Shown: piece after piece, positions 46,550 to 57,677 of the stretch
How positions within the stretch are numbered: position 1 is the stretch's first letter
How the letters are laid out: every line of letters begins with the position of its first letter
Source: Hyperoodon ampullatus
Taxonomy: Eukaryota > Chordata > Mammalia > Artiodactyla > Ziphiidae
DNA length: 64,000 bases
Assembly: GCA_949752795.1 (NCBI GenBank)
Contig: OX457056.1
Location: 96,928,942-96,992,941 of the forward strand
Direction: 5' to 3'
Program-made: the position numbers and the translations under genes
Notes under the pieces: generated by a model
The model's database searches: none
Told to the model about the DNA's origin: nothing
Seen by the model: the letters and a program-made list of their open reading frames with translations, nothing else

Positions 46550-48482
46550 TTGTTTCAGTGGGTTGTGTAGGCTTCCTGGTGGAGGGGCCTAGTGCCTGTG
46601 TTCTGGTGGATGAGGCTGGATATTTTTTTCTGGTGGGCAGGTCCACGTCTGGTGGTGTGTTTTGGGGTGTCTGTGGCCTTATTATGATTTTAGGCAGCCT
46701 CTCTGCTAATGGGTGGGGTTGTGTTCCTGTCTTGCTAGTTGTTTGCCATAGGGTGTCCAGCACTGTAGTTTGCTGGTTGTTGAGTGAAGCTGGGTGTTGG
46801 TGTTGAGATGGAGATCTCTGGGAGATTTTCACCATTTGATATTACGTGAAGCTGGGAGGTCTCTTGTGGACCAGTGCCCTGAAGTTGGCTCTCCCACCTC
46901 AGAGGCACAGCAGTGACTCCTGGGTGCGGCACCAAGAGCCTTTCATCCACATGGCTCAGAATAAAAGGGAGAAAAAGTAGAAAGACAGAAAGAAAGAAAG
47001 AAAGAAAGAGGATAAAGAAAATAAAATAAGTAAAGGAAAATAAAATAAAGTTATTATAACTTTATTAACTTTATTATAAAATAAAGTCATTAAAATAAAA
47101 AAATTATTAAGAAAAAAAATTTTTTAAGTAAAAAAATAACCCAGAAACGGAGGGATAGAACCCTAGGACAAATGGTGAAAGCAAAGCTATACAGACAAAA
47201 TCTCACACAGAAGCATACACGTACACACTCACAAAAAGAGGAAAAGGGGAGAAAATAATATATCTTGCTCTCAAAGTCCACCTCCTCAATTTGGGATGAT
47301 TCGTTGTCTATTCAGGTATTCCACAGATGCAGGGTACATCAAGTTGATTTTGGAGATTTAATCCGCTGCTCCTGAGGCTGCTGGGAGAGATTTCCCTTTC
47401 TCTTCTTTGTTCGCACAGCTGCCGGAGTTCAGCTTTGGATTTGGCCCCGCCTCTGCATGTAGGTCGTTGGAGGGCGTCTGTTATTTGCTCAGACAGGACG
47501 GGGTTAAAGGAGCCGCTGATTCGGTGGCTCCGCCTCACTCAGGCCAGGGAGGGCGGGGCACGGAGTGCGGCGCGTGCCTGCGGCGGGAGAGGCTGGCGTG
47601 ACGTTGCACCAGCCTGAGGCGTGCCGTGTGTTCTCCCGGGGAAGTTTTCCCTGGATCCCGGGACCCTGGCAGTGGCGGGCTGCACAGGCTTCCCGGAAGG
47701 GAGGTGTGGAGAGTGACCTGTGCTCACACACAGGGTTCTTGGTGGCGGCAGCAGCAGCTTCAGCGTCTCATGCCCGTCTCTGGGGTCCACGCTATTAGCC
47801 GCGGCTCGCGCCCGTCTCTAAAGGAGCTCCTTTAAGCAGCGCTCTGAATCCCCTCTCCTCGCGCACCAGGAAACAAAGAGGGAAGAAAAAGTCTCTTGCC
47901 TCTTCGGCAGGTCCAGAGTTTTCTCCGGACTCCCTCCGGCTAGCCGTGGTGCACTAACCCCTTTAGGTTGTGTTCACGCTGCCAGTTCTCTCCCTGAGCT
48001 CCGCCCGAAACCCGAGCCTCAGCTCCCAGCCCCCGCCCGCCCCGCCGGTGAGCAGACAAGCCTCTCGGGCTGGTGAGTACTGGTCGGCACCAATCCTCTG
48101 TGGGGAAATCTCTCTGCTTTGCCCTCTGCAACTCTGTTGCTGCGCTCTCCTCCACGGCTCCGAAGCGTCCCCCCACCCCCCCGCCACCCACAGTCTCCGC
48201 CCACAAAGGGGCTTCCCAGTGTGTGGAAACCTTTCCTCCTTCACCGCTCCCTCCTGCTTGTGCAGGTACCGTTCCTGTTCTTTGGTCTCTGTTGTTTCTT
48301 TTTTCTTTTGCCCTACCCAGGTATGTGGGGAGTTTCTTGCCTTTTGGGAGGTCTGAGGTCTTCTGCCAGCGTTCAGTAGGTGTTCTGTACCAGTTGTTCC
48401 ACGTGTAGATGTATTTCTGATGTATCTGTGGGGAGGACGGTGATCTCCGTGTCTTATTCTTCTGCCATCTTCCCCTAGTTCC
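46550..48482 (-). promoter_or_regulatory. LINE-1 5'UTR, CpG-rich, internal promoter region
   Basis: The part from 47400 to 48350 is the most GC-rich 1 kb of the window, with many CpGs. An A-rich stretch at 46970-47240 includes a (GAAA)n run at 46985-47008 and a 23-bp near-perfect palindrome at 47044-47066 (aataaagttat, centre t, ataactttatt). The element-sense start contains gaagatggcagaagaataag, which has the gatggc core of the YY1 site common at LINE-1 starts. This 5'UTR is shared with the element at 53.1-56.6 kb. Confidence 0.8.
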
Positions 48483-49539
48483 TGCTATTTTTTTTTATTT
48501 GTGTTTTCCACGCAAGGATACTGAGGCTTGGGGGAGGTGAAGCCCCTTCACGAAGAGGGCAAGAGGGTGACTGTTGAACAGAGAAGGGGAGATGGGAGCC
48601 TGAGAAGGCCTAGAATCGAGACATCAGAGTGGCCCCTTAGGGCTGGCTCTAGATTAGAAAATTCTTAGTAAAATAGGGATATATGGATTGCTTTTTAATA
48701 TGAGTATGTATGTATGTATATATTTGTTTATTTAACATTATGTCTTATAATGAAATACCAGAATTTCACAGTCAAGACAGAGAAAGGATGTTTAATTTAA
48801 TTTTAGTTAATTTAAAATTGTTCTAGTTACTAGTGCTACAATTAGTTGTGAAAAAATAAGGTATTAATAGAAAAAATATTTATCATTGCAGATGACAATT
48901 GTACAACTCAAGAGAGTGAAATGGAATGTTATTATGATTAATAAGAACATTCAGTAATGTAGCTGCACCCAATATTTACATATAAAAGTATGTTTCTATA
49001 TAGCAATAAATCCAAGAGAAAATACAATGAAGGAAAACATCTCATTCACAATAGGCAAATAATATATACAATACTTAGAAAGAGGGGTAACAAAATGTAT
49101 GCAAGACATACGTGAAAACAAGTTATAAAGCTACTTAGGGTCATAAAATAGGGCTTTAATAAATAGGAAGGCATTATCTATTATTGGATTGGGCAGCTAG
49201 ATATAGATGTGTCACTTTTCTCAAAAAAATCTATTAATTTAACAAGATATAGTGCAAATGCTGGGTTTTTTTTTTTTTTAAAGCAGATTATCTTTTAAAT
49301 TCTTATAGAAAAAAAACCTTGCCTAAATAAAAAAAATTCTGAAACTGGTGAACAATACAGGCAATACACAATAGGCCTTATAGCTTATCCAAGATCTGAT
49401 TAGCATAACTCCCAGTGACAAGACTGACACATGTTCCATTTCTACAGTTACAAGGTCAGCCAAACTGTGTGAACACAAGATGTTGAGAGTGATGGATAAA
49501 GAATTGTTTCTAGCCAAAGTATATTATGTGCTTTATTCC
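48483..49539. other. No gene or named repeat recognised
   Basis: About 1 kb of AT-rich sequence; a T run at 49266-49279. Nothing supportable. Confidence 0.5.
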
Positions 49540-49700
49540 AGAAATTTTTCCATTCATTATTCAGCATTCAGCAATTGTTTATTGAATTCTTATTCTATGC
49601 CAGGCTCAGTTTTTGATGCTGGGGGTAGAACAGTGGACAAAAGAGACAATTCCTGCCTTCATGGCTTATACATGCTAGTGGGGATCATACAGTGCACTGT
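49540..49700 (-). mobile_element. L2 LINE 3' end, minus strand
   Basis: attcagcattcagcaattgt, ttattgaattcttattctat, gccaggctcagtttttgatg, gtagaacagtggacaaaaga and catgctagtggggatcat follow the reversed L2 3' end. Confidence 0.8.
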
Positions 49701-50329
49701 GTAAGTTTAAGGTTAAGAAGTGCCCCAGCCAGCGACAGGGGTCTCCAGCACATGTCCAGGCAGGACTGTAGTGTTAAAGCCTCTTGCATGTAAGTCTGCT
49801 CCTGAAGGGATAGTTGAGCTTCCTCAAGTTCTGACTTGGCTCTCCCTGACTCACATTTAGGATCTGTTCTGGGGACACAAAAAGATTTATCCTTCATCCA
49901 ACACTGGAGAATACTTCTGCCCCTGAGCTGACTTCTTTACCAATCTTTAGTCAAATTTGCTTAATTTACCCAGATAGAGTCTTTGTCTTGACCTCTCCTT
50001 CAAACTGAACATACTACCAGCATCTGCCAATTAAATGACTTATGCAGAAAGCTTTTCTTAATAAATGTTAAAATAAATTTTAAAGTTAAAATACTTAAAA
50101 TAGTATAACTGATTCAAAAATAAAAAGCCATATTAATGGAACACAATAGAGGTCAGAAATCCAGATAAATGTGAAGATTAATATGTGATATGAGTGGCAT
50201 TGATTAAAGTGGGTCATTCAATTAGTGTTGCTGAAAACATTGAAATAGTCACAGGAAAACAATAAAATGACATCCTCCCCCCCACCCCATTCTTAGTCAT
50301 TATCCCACAGTAAATTTCCAATGAACTAA
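49701..50329. other. No gene or named repeat recognised
   Basis: About 0.63 kb. A C-rich run (ccccccc) at about 50276-50285. Nothing supportable. Confidence 0.5.
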
Positions 50330-51110
50330 GTATCTTTCTGACATTATCATTGTGATAAGGGCACATAATGTGAGATCTATCATCTTAACAAATTTTAATT
50401 GCACAATACATTATTGTTGACTCTAGGTACTATATTGTAGAGGAGATCTCTAGAGCTTATTCATCTTACTTAACTGAAACTTTATGACTGTCGATTGATA
50501 ACTCCCCACTTTTCCCTCCCTCTAGCCCCTGGCAACCATCATTCAACTCTTTGATTTTATGAATCTGTCTATTTTAGTTACCTCATGTAAGTGATATCAT
50601 ATAGTACTTGTGACTGGTTTATTTCACTTAGCATAAATTCCTCAAGGTCTATCCATGTTGTTGATTGTTGTAGAATTTCCTTCTTTTTTAAGGCTGAATA
50701 TTATTCCACTGTATATAGATACCACACTTTCTTTATCCATATGTCTGTCGATGGGCATTTTTGTTATTTCATCTTAGTTATTGTGAATAGTGCTGCAATG
50801 AACATGGGAGTGCTAATATTCTTTGGGAATCCTAATTTCAATTCTTTTGGATATATACCCAGAAGTAGGATTGCTGGGTAGTTTTAAGTTTAATTTTTTG
50901 AGGAACCTCTGTATTGTTTTTGGTAACATCTGCACTATTTTGCATCCCTAACAACAGTGTACAGTGGTTCCAGTTTCTCCACATTCTTGCCAACATTTGT
51001 TGTGGTTGTTGTTGTTGTTTTTGATAATAACCATCCTGACCAATATGAGGTGATATCTCACTGTGGTTTTGATTTGAATTTTCCTCATGATTAGTGAAGA
51101 TGAATATCAT
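50330..51110 (-). mobile_element. Old L1M LINE-1 3' region, minus strand
   Basis: Follows the L1M reverse strand: aagggcacataatgtgagat, gagatctctagagcttattc, agcccctggcaaccatcatt, attccactgtatatagatac, gtctgtcgatgggcattttt, gctgcaatgaacatgggagt, ccagaagtaggattgctggg and aggtgatatctcactgtggt. Several percent more diverged than the full-length elements. No open frame. Confidence 0.9.
50998..51021 (+). repeat. (TTG)n microsatellite within L1M
   Basis: A run of tgttgtggttgttgttgttg type. One interruption near the start. Confidence 0.8.
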
Positions 51111-52459
51111 AATATAAAATAAGAGCCATTAAAAAAAGTACAAGAAGGAAACATTGGAGAATTTAATTGCACTTATTTCTAAGCATTGAAAAATATCCAG
51201 AAGCAACAGTAGGGCTAAGTGTTGATTTGAGCTGCATTACAAAATTTCTTCATGGCAAAAAAATCCTTAATAAAGTCAAAATATAAGCAAAATTTGAGAA
51301 ACAAAATGTTTGCAATACATGAGAGAGAAAAGAACTAAAATAGTATTTGTTAATTGTTACTTATGTTGCTTTCTGTTATTACCCTTTGCTTTTAATGGTT
51401 GCCCTTTGGAGAGCTTAAGTGTATCTTACTATTATTTTTACTTAGACACTCTTAAAAATGGCTTTGCCGTTATAAAAAGAATATTTGCGACTTCCTTTTA
51501 AGTAATTTAATAACAGTAAATTCAACTTTGCCCAAGGTGAAAGTGGAATCAGTTCACTCTGACTTTAACCTTTACAGTTTTTCACAAGTTTAATTTAAAA
51601 GGTTAAAGTAAAAAAATTTCATATTTGAATTAGAGGTATAGGTGATACATTTATATGTGAATCTACACAATCTTTAATCATGTTCAGGAGAAGATAAAAA
51701 ATGATATGCAAAGTTATGATATATTTAAATGTCATTTTGTGGACAAAAAGGAAAATGTGTAGACTATTTAGAAAATTGATATGTGATGCAATATTTATTT
51801 TGCTTGCCTTTCCACCCAATTAGGACCAAATCAAAGTGTTATTTTTTTAAAAAACAACACCTGAATATTCTGTAAATTCTGATTTTGTGTCAGAATATCC
51901 AAGGCAGCAGAGAAGAGAAACTGAGAAATTATTCCACAATAAAGAAATATTTGATAATCACCAAAATAATATACCCCTTTCTCCATCCAACCTGAAGACA
52001 CAGTTCTTAGTAGTGATGACATGCCAGAACTAATGTGTTCTGGCCAGACACAATGGATTTTGATTAGGTAGGATGATGGCAGCTTCCTTCTTAGATGAAC
52101 ATATTATTACTGCTTCACAGTAAATAATCTTTTGATGTATCTGAGAGTTTGCCCATCACTTTATTTTTTTTCACAAATTGTATTTCATTGTTAATAATCA
52201 TGGACGTTTCTAACTAGTGTCTAAGTAGTTAATGGTATTGCTGTGAAGAAAGATGTGTATTTTAATTTGTAAAACAGGGATTATGCTGTTTTCTTTATTA
52301 TTCAGGAAAAAACATGTTCAATCCATTTTAGTTATTTTGTTTACACAGAAGACATGTTGACATAATTCCAGTGGTGACACATTTATGGTGAAAGACTGTG
52401 TATACTGTAAATAATTGGTTTAATTAGTAATTTACTTTTGTATATCAACTCAGACATCA
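51111..52459. other. No gene or named repeat recognised
   Basis: About 1.35 kb of AT-rich sequence with no supportable feature. Confidence 0.5.
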
Positions 52460-52835
52460 GATTGATTTTTCAGAAATATTGATCACATGCTGTTTTTCTT
52501 GTGCTTAGAACTTCATATTGTTGTTCACAAAGTTTCAAATATTTAACCTGACTTAAAAACCTTACTATATAGATTCTGCTTACTTCTGCAGTCTTAGTGG
52601 TTAACACTTCCTCTCTTACTCTCTTACTAACTTCCTGAATTCCAATTATATTGGTCTTCTTCATCTTCTTCCATTTTGTTTTGTTTATTTAATTTTTTGA
52701 AATACCACAGACTCTCTCACCTCAGGACACAAACGCATTCTCTCTATGCAGAATTCTCACTAAAATTAGTCCTACTCTTGATTTATGTTAAGTAAACATA
52801 TTTTCATATGTCTGTTCACCCAGACTTGATAACTT
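52460..52835 (+). mobile_element. Possible L2 LINE remnant, plus strand
   Basis: The sequence of phrases ctgacttaaaaaccttacta, ctctcttactaacttcctg and ctctatgcagaattctcac resembles L2 ORF2-3' text on its sense strand, but similarity is weak. Confidence 0.35.
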
Positions 52836-53054
52836 TGAGTTAAAATCTTTGAATTCTCTACCTTCTTTACAACTTCTCAATCCGATCACATCCCAAGTGC
52901 TCCACTTTATTATCTTCCTTCCATTGTCATTATACTTCACAACCAGTCGAGGGTCATGTCTTCAATCATTTTATCTAGAATCCTGCTTTCTAGACACTGC
53001 TATTCCTTTTCATTTCATGTACCCAGGCAGATTTTTTTCCTTCCACTTAACTAC

Positions 53055-53066
53055 TTTAGTTATTTT
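53055..53066 (+). repeat. Candidate target-site duplication, left copy (third LINE-1)
   Basis: tttagttatttt, matching 56639-56650 (tttagttgtttt) at 11 of 12. Confidence 0.55.
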
Positions 53067-53443
53067 TTTGCTTGTTTTTTAACATCTTTACTGGAGTATA
53101 ATTGCTTTAAAATGGTGTGTTAGTTTCTGCTTTATAACAAAGTGAATCAGCTATAGATATACATATATCCCCATATCTCATCCCTCTTGCATCTCCCTCC
53201 CACCCTCCCTATCCCACCCCTCTAGGTGGTCACAAAGCACTGAGCTGATCTCCCTGTGCTATGTGGCTGCTTCCCACTAGCTATCTATTTTACATTTGGT
53301 AGTATATATAAGTCCATTCCATTCTCTCACTTAGTCCCAGCTTACCCTTCCCCCTCCCCGTGTCCTCAAGTCCATTCTCTAGTAGGTCTGCGTCTTTCTT
53401 CCCATCTTGTCCCTTGGTTCATCATGACCATTTTTTTTTTTTT

Positions 53444-54150
53444 TTAGAATCCATATATATGTGTTAGCATACGGTATTTGTTTTTCTCTTTCTGACTTAC
53501 TTCACTCTGTTTGACAGACTCTAGGTCCATCCACCTCACTACAAATAACTCAATTTCATTTCTTTTTATGGCTGAGTAATATTCCATTGTATATATGTGC
53601 CACATCTTCTTTATCCATTCATCTGTTGATGGACACTTAGGTTGCTTCCATGTCCTGGCTATTGTAAATAGGGCTGCAATGAACATTGTGGTACATGACT
53701 CTTTTTGAATTATGGTTTTCTCAGGGTGTATGCCCAGTAGTGGGATTGCTGGGTCATATGGTAGTTCTATTTGTAGTTTTTTAAGGAACCTCCATACTGT
53801 TCTCCATAGTGGCTGTACCAATTGACATTCCCACCAACAGTGCAAGAGGGTTCCCTTTTCTCCATCGCCTCTCCAGCATTATTGTTTGTAGATATTTTGA
53901 TGATGGCCATTTTCACTGGTGTGAGGTGATACATCATTGTAGTTTTGATTTGCATTTCTCTAATGATTAGTGATGTTGAGCATTCTTTCATGTGTTTGTT
54001 GGTGATCTGTATATCTTCTTTGGAGAAATGCCTATTTAAGTCTTCTGCCCATTTTTGGATTGGGTTGTTTTTTTGCTATTGAGCTGCATGAGCTGCTTAT
54101 AAATTTTAGAGATTTATCCTTTGTCAGTTGCTTCATTTGCAAATATTTTC
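53444..54150 (-). pseudogene. LINE-1 ORF2 C-terminal remnant (third element)
   Basis: Two frames (53991-53767 and 53845-53444) encode the usual ORF2 end: [18 protein letters not shown], then [18 protein letters not shown] and [13 protein letters not shown] frameshift near 53800-53860 separates them. No endonuclease or RT remains. Confidence 0.9.
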
Positions 54151-54790
54151 TGCTGCTTTTACTATTTTTTCTTTGTATTTAATTTTGATAGTTTGATTAA
54201 TATGTGTCTTGGAGTGTTTCTCCTTGGATTTATCCTGTTTGGGACTCTCTGCTCTTCCTGGACTTGATTAACTATTTCCTTTGCCATATTAAGGAAGTTT
54301 TCAACTATAGTCTCTTCTCAGTCTATTTTCTCAGTCCCCTACTTTTTCTCTTCTTCTGGGACCCCTATGATTCAAATGTTGGTGCATTTAATGTTGTCCC
54401 AGAGGTCTCTGAGACTGTCCTCAATTCTTTTCATTCTTTTTTCTTTATTCAGCTCTGCAGTAGTTATTTCCACTATTTTATCTTCCAGGTCACTTATCCG
54501 TTCTTCTGCTCAATTATTCTGCTATTGATTCCTTCTAGAGAATTTTTAATTTCATTTATTATATTGTTTATCATTGTCTGTTTACTCTTTAATTCTTCCA
54601 GGTCCTTGTTAAACGTTTCTTGTATTTTCTCCATTCTATTTCCAAGATTTTGGATGATCTTTACTATCATTACTCTGAATTTTTTTTCAGGTAGACTGCC
54701 TATTTCCTCTTCATTTGTTTGGTCTGGTGGGTTTTTACCTTGCTCCTTCATCTGCTGTGTGTTCCTCTGTCTTCTAATTTTGCTTAACTT
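54151..54790 (-). pseudogene. LINE-1 ORF1 remnant (third element)
   Basis: The N-terminal frame at 54751-54494 opens MKEQGKNPPDQTNEEEIGSL and covers the start of the coiled coil (RMEKIQETFNKDLEELKSK). It fails at about 54510 where a base is missing in the tctgctcaattattc region. The rest continues out of frame to the deletion joint. Confidence 0.88.
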
Positions 54791-56638
54791 ACTGTGTTTG
54801 GGGTCTCCTTTTCGCAGGCTGCTGCTTCATAGTTCCCGTTGTTTTTGGTGTCTGCCCCCAGTGGCTAAGGTTGGTTCAGTGGGTTGTGTAGGCTCCCTGG
54901 TGGAGGCGGCTAGTGTCTGTGTTCTGGTGGATGAGCCTAGATCTTGTCTTTCTGGTGGACAGGACCACATCTGGTGGTGTGTTTTGAGGTGTCTGTGGCC
55001 TTATTATGATTTTAGGCAGCCTCTCTGCTAATGGGTGGTGTTGTGTTCCTGTCTTTCTACTTGTTTGGCAAAGGGTGCCAACACTAGCTTGCTGGTCGTT
55101 CAGTGGCACTGGGTCTTAGCATTGAGATGGAGATCTCTGGGAGACCTTTCGCCGTTTGATATTACGTGGAGCCAGGAGGTCTCTGGTGGACCAATGTCCA
55201 GAACTTGGCCCCTCCACCTGAGAGGCACAGGCCTGACACCCGACCAGAGCACCAAGACCCTGTCAGCCACACGGCTCATAAGAAAAGTGAGAAAAAAAAA
55301 AAAAAAAAACAGACATACAGCACCCTAGGACAAATGGTAAAAGCAAAGCTATACAAACAAAATCACACAAAGAAGCATACACATACCCACTCAGAAAACA
55401 AGAATAAGGAAAAAATATATATATATATCGTTTCTCCCAAATTCCACTGCCTCAAGTTTGGGATGATTCTTCGTCTATTCAGGTATTCCACAGATGCAGG
55501 GTACATCAAGTTGATTGTGGATATTTAATCCACTGCTCCTGAGGCTGCTGGGAGAGATTTCCCTTTCTCTTCTTTGTTCGCACAGCTCCCAGGGTTCAGC
55601 TTTGGATCTGTCCCTGCATCTGTGTGTAGGTCGCTGGAGGGCATCTGTTCTTCACTCAGACAGGACAGGGTTAAAGTAGAAGCTGATTAGGGGGCTCTGC
55701 TCACTCAGACCGGGGGGAGGGAGGGGTACGGAATACGGGGCGAGCCTGCGGTGCCAGAGTCCGGCGTGACGTTGCAACAGCCTGAGGCACGCCCTGTGTT
55801 CTCCCGGGGAAGTTGTCCCTGGATCCCGGGACCCTGGCAGTGGCGGGCTGCACAGGCTCCCGGGAGGGGTGGTGTGGATATTGACCTGTGCTTGCACACA
55901 GGCTTCTTCGTGGCTGCAACCGCAGCCATAGTGGTTCATTCCCATCTCTGTGGTCCGCGCCGTTAACTGCAGCTCGTGCCTGTCTCTGGAGCTCGTTTAG
56001 GCGGTGCTCTGCATCCCCTCTCCTCACGCACCCCGAAACAATGTTCTCTTGCCTCTTAGGCAGGTCCAGAGTTTTTCGCAGACTCCCTCCCGGCCAGCTG
56101 TTGCTCACTAGCCCCTTCAGGCTGTGTTCACGCCGCCAACCCCAGTCCTCTCCCTGCGGTCTGACCTCCGAAGCCCTAGCCTCAGCTCCCCGCCCCCGCC
56201 CATCCTGGCGGGTGAGCAGATAAGCCTCTCGGACTGGTGAGTGCTGGTCGGCACTGATCCTCTGTGCAGGAATGTCTCTGATTTGCCCTCTGCACCCCTG
56301 TTGCTGAGCACTCTTCTGTGGCTCTGAAGCTTCCCTGCCCCACCCATCCCCTGTCTCCGTCTGCAAAGGGGCTTCCTAGTGTGTGGAAACTTTTCCTCCT
56401 TCACTTCTCCCTCCCAGAAGTGCAGGTCCTGTCCCTATTCTTTTGTCTCTGTTTTTTCTTTTGCACTACCCAGGTACGTGGGAAGTTTCTTGCCTTTTGG
56501 GGAGTCTGAGGTCTTCTTCCAGCGTTCAGTAGATGTCCTTTAGGAGTTGTTCCACATGTAGTTGTATTTCTGATGTATTTGTGGGGAGGAAGGTGATCTC
56601 CATGCCTTACTCTTCCGTCATCCTGAAGGTCTCTCCAG
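54791..56638 (-). promoter_or_regulatory. LINE-1 5'UTR, CpG-rich type (third element)
   Basis: Parallel to 46550-48482 throughout (for example ctcctgaggctgctgggaga, gtgacgttgcaacagcctga, ggatcccgggaccctggcag). GC-rich from about 55600 to 56400. Shorter than in the sister: the A-rich part near 55290-55420 is reduced to an A run and a short (at)n. The element-sense start contains a gatgac-ggaagag version of the YY1-like start site. Confidence 0.8.
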
Positions 56639-56650
56639 TTTAGTTGTTTT
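56639..56650 (+). repeat. Candidate target-site duplication, right copy (third LINE-1)
   Basis: tttagttgtttt; see 53055-53066. Confidence 0.55.
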
Positions 56651-56846
56651 AAACATTTGTTCAAAGTCTTTAAGTTTCCACAGAACCCATTGAGTAAAAA
56701 CCAAATCTTTTTTGTAATACATTTAAAAAACTCTATACTGTATCTCTCATTATCTTCACTATTTCCTTATAAAATTGTTTGTTATACAACTGATTATTCC
56801 CTAATTGCTTTTTTTTTCGAGATTTGCTCATGTCTTACATATTTCT

Positions 56847-56887
56847 AAGAATACCTGCCTTCAAAAAAAAAAAGAATACCTGCCTTC
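56847..56887 (+). repeat. 16-bp direct repeat separated only by an A run
   Basis: aagaatacctgccttc occurs at 56847-56862 and exactly again at 56872-56887 with nine A in between. It looks like a target-site duplication around a bare poly(A) tail; slippage-type tandem duplication is the alternative. Confidence 0.85.
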
Positions 56888-57169
56888 ATCCATTCCCCAC
56901 ATTCCCAATTATAGTCATTTCCAATTTTTAAAGGAATTCACGTACGCAAACTCAGACAATTTGCTGCTACACTGAAAACTTTGAGTAATGTCTAATCACA
57001 ATTTGCAATGGGTATTTGTTTCAAGGCACATGTAATAACTTGACAACAATTTTCATTTCATATAACCTTTATTAATTTTGGTTTCCTACTAAGAGAACTT
57101 CCCTTCAGTGAGCCAACTGCTAATCTTCTAGTCAGAATTTACATTTACTTTCTTCCACTGTGGGAGTTT
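56888..57169. other. No gene or named repeat recognised
   Basis: AT-rich; nothing supportable. Confidence 0.5.
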
Positions 57170-57570
57170 GTCTCACTGGTGCCAGGTTTCCTCCTCCTGT
57201 ATCCGTGCTTTTTGCCATGTGACTTGGCAGTTCTTTAAACTTGGAGTCAAGTCTATTTTCATTTCTCTTGACTTTGAGATTGGCCATATGGCTTGTTTTG
57301 GCCAATGGAATGAGGTAGATATGACAAGGTACCATTTCTGAGCCTAGGCCTTAGAGGCCTTGTATGTATCTGCAGGTGCTCTCTTGCACATATGCATTGC
57401 TATGAAAATAACATGCCATGGCTGGGAGGCTGTCCATGCACCTGCAGTGAGAAACAGAGACACTCAGTTGCTTAAGCCTGAGGAAGAACTGCCCAGCTGA
57501 GCTCAACCTAGATTGCCATTGAGTTTTGGAGTGGTTTGTTATGCAGCAATAGCAATAAAATTCATTTATA
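57170..57570 (+). mobile_element. Ancient interspersed repeat, LTR-like, family not assigned
   Basis: Contains ggccatatggcttgttttgg, ccaatggaatgaggtagata and an end with gttttggagtggtttgttat plus gcagcaatagcaataaaa. These phrases are typical of old MaLR-like mammalian repeats. Family not fixed. Confidence 0.5.
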
Positions 57571-57677
57571 CTAACACAATTTTAGTTTATACTTCAGTTA
57601 TTGCAGCTCCCTTCTTACTCTGACTATATTTGACAGAGATAATCCATTAACAAATGTTAATTATATACTAGATTACC

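Larger units (their letters stand above)
41331..48482 (-). mobile_element. LINE-1, about 7.15 kb, essentially full length, minus strand, CpG-rich 5'UTR type
   Basis: From the 5' end on minus: a long 5'UTR (48482-46550) starting with gaactaggggaagatggcag, ORF1 (about 46450-45750), ORF2 (about 45515-41723) and a 3'UTR/tail (T run at 41332-41342). It differs from the first LINE-1 in the entire 5'UTR and in its 3' end (acatctttattggagtataa type). Flanking tgct+T sequence occurs on both sides (41329 and 48483), but with an extra A on the right, so the target duplication is not secure. Both ORFs are broken. Confidence 0.93.
53067..56638 (-). mobile_element. LINE-1 with large internal deletion, minus strand, CpG-rich 5'UTR type
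   Basis: The 3' end (53067-54150) and the 5'UTR plus ORF1 (54151-56638) are both present, but they meet directly at about 54150. By comparison with the second element the missing part is the equivalent of about 42417-45833, roughly 3.4 kb (end of ORF1, intergenic, most of ORF2). The joint has one or two bases of microhomology. It lacks GT...AG at its borders in the sister copy, so it looks like a deletion rather than retroposition of a spliced RNA. Confidence 0.9.

Noticed and set aside
47400..48350. CpG island of a host gene
   Set aside because: The GC-rich block is wholly inside the LINE-1 5'UTR and is repeated at 55.6-56.4 kb in another copy.
54204..55031. 275-codon plus-strand open frame and similar ones at 46058-46570 and 44236-44604
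   Set aside because: Antisense of LINE-1 ORF1/ORF2. The hydrophobic Phe/Leu-rich character comes from complementing Lys/Glu-rich coiled-coil codons, not from a membrane protein.
55701..56366. 221-codon frame and other long frames on both strands at 47400-48400 and 55650-56400
   Set aside because: They lie in the CpG-rich LINE-1 5'UTR, where stop codons are rare by composition; no frame is preserved between the two copies.
53067..56638. LINE-1 copy produced by splicing
   Set aside because: The sister element has no GT at the left or suitable AG at the right border of the missing part; a microhomology deletion is simpler.
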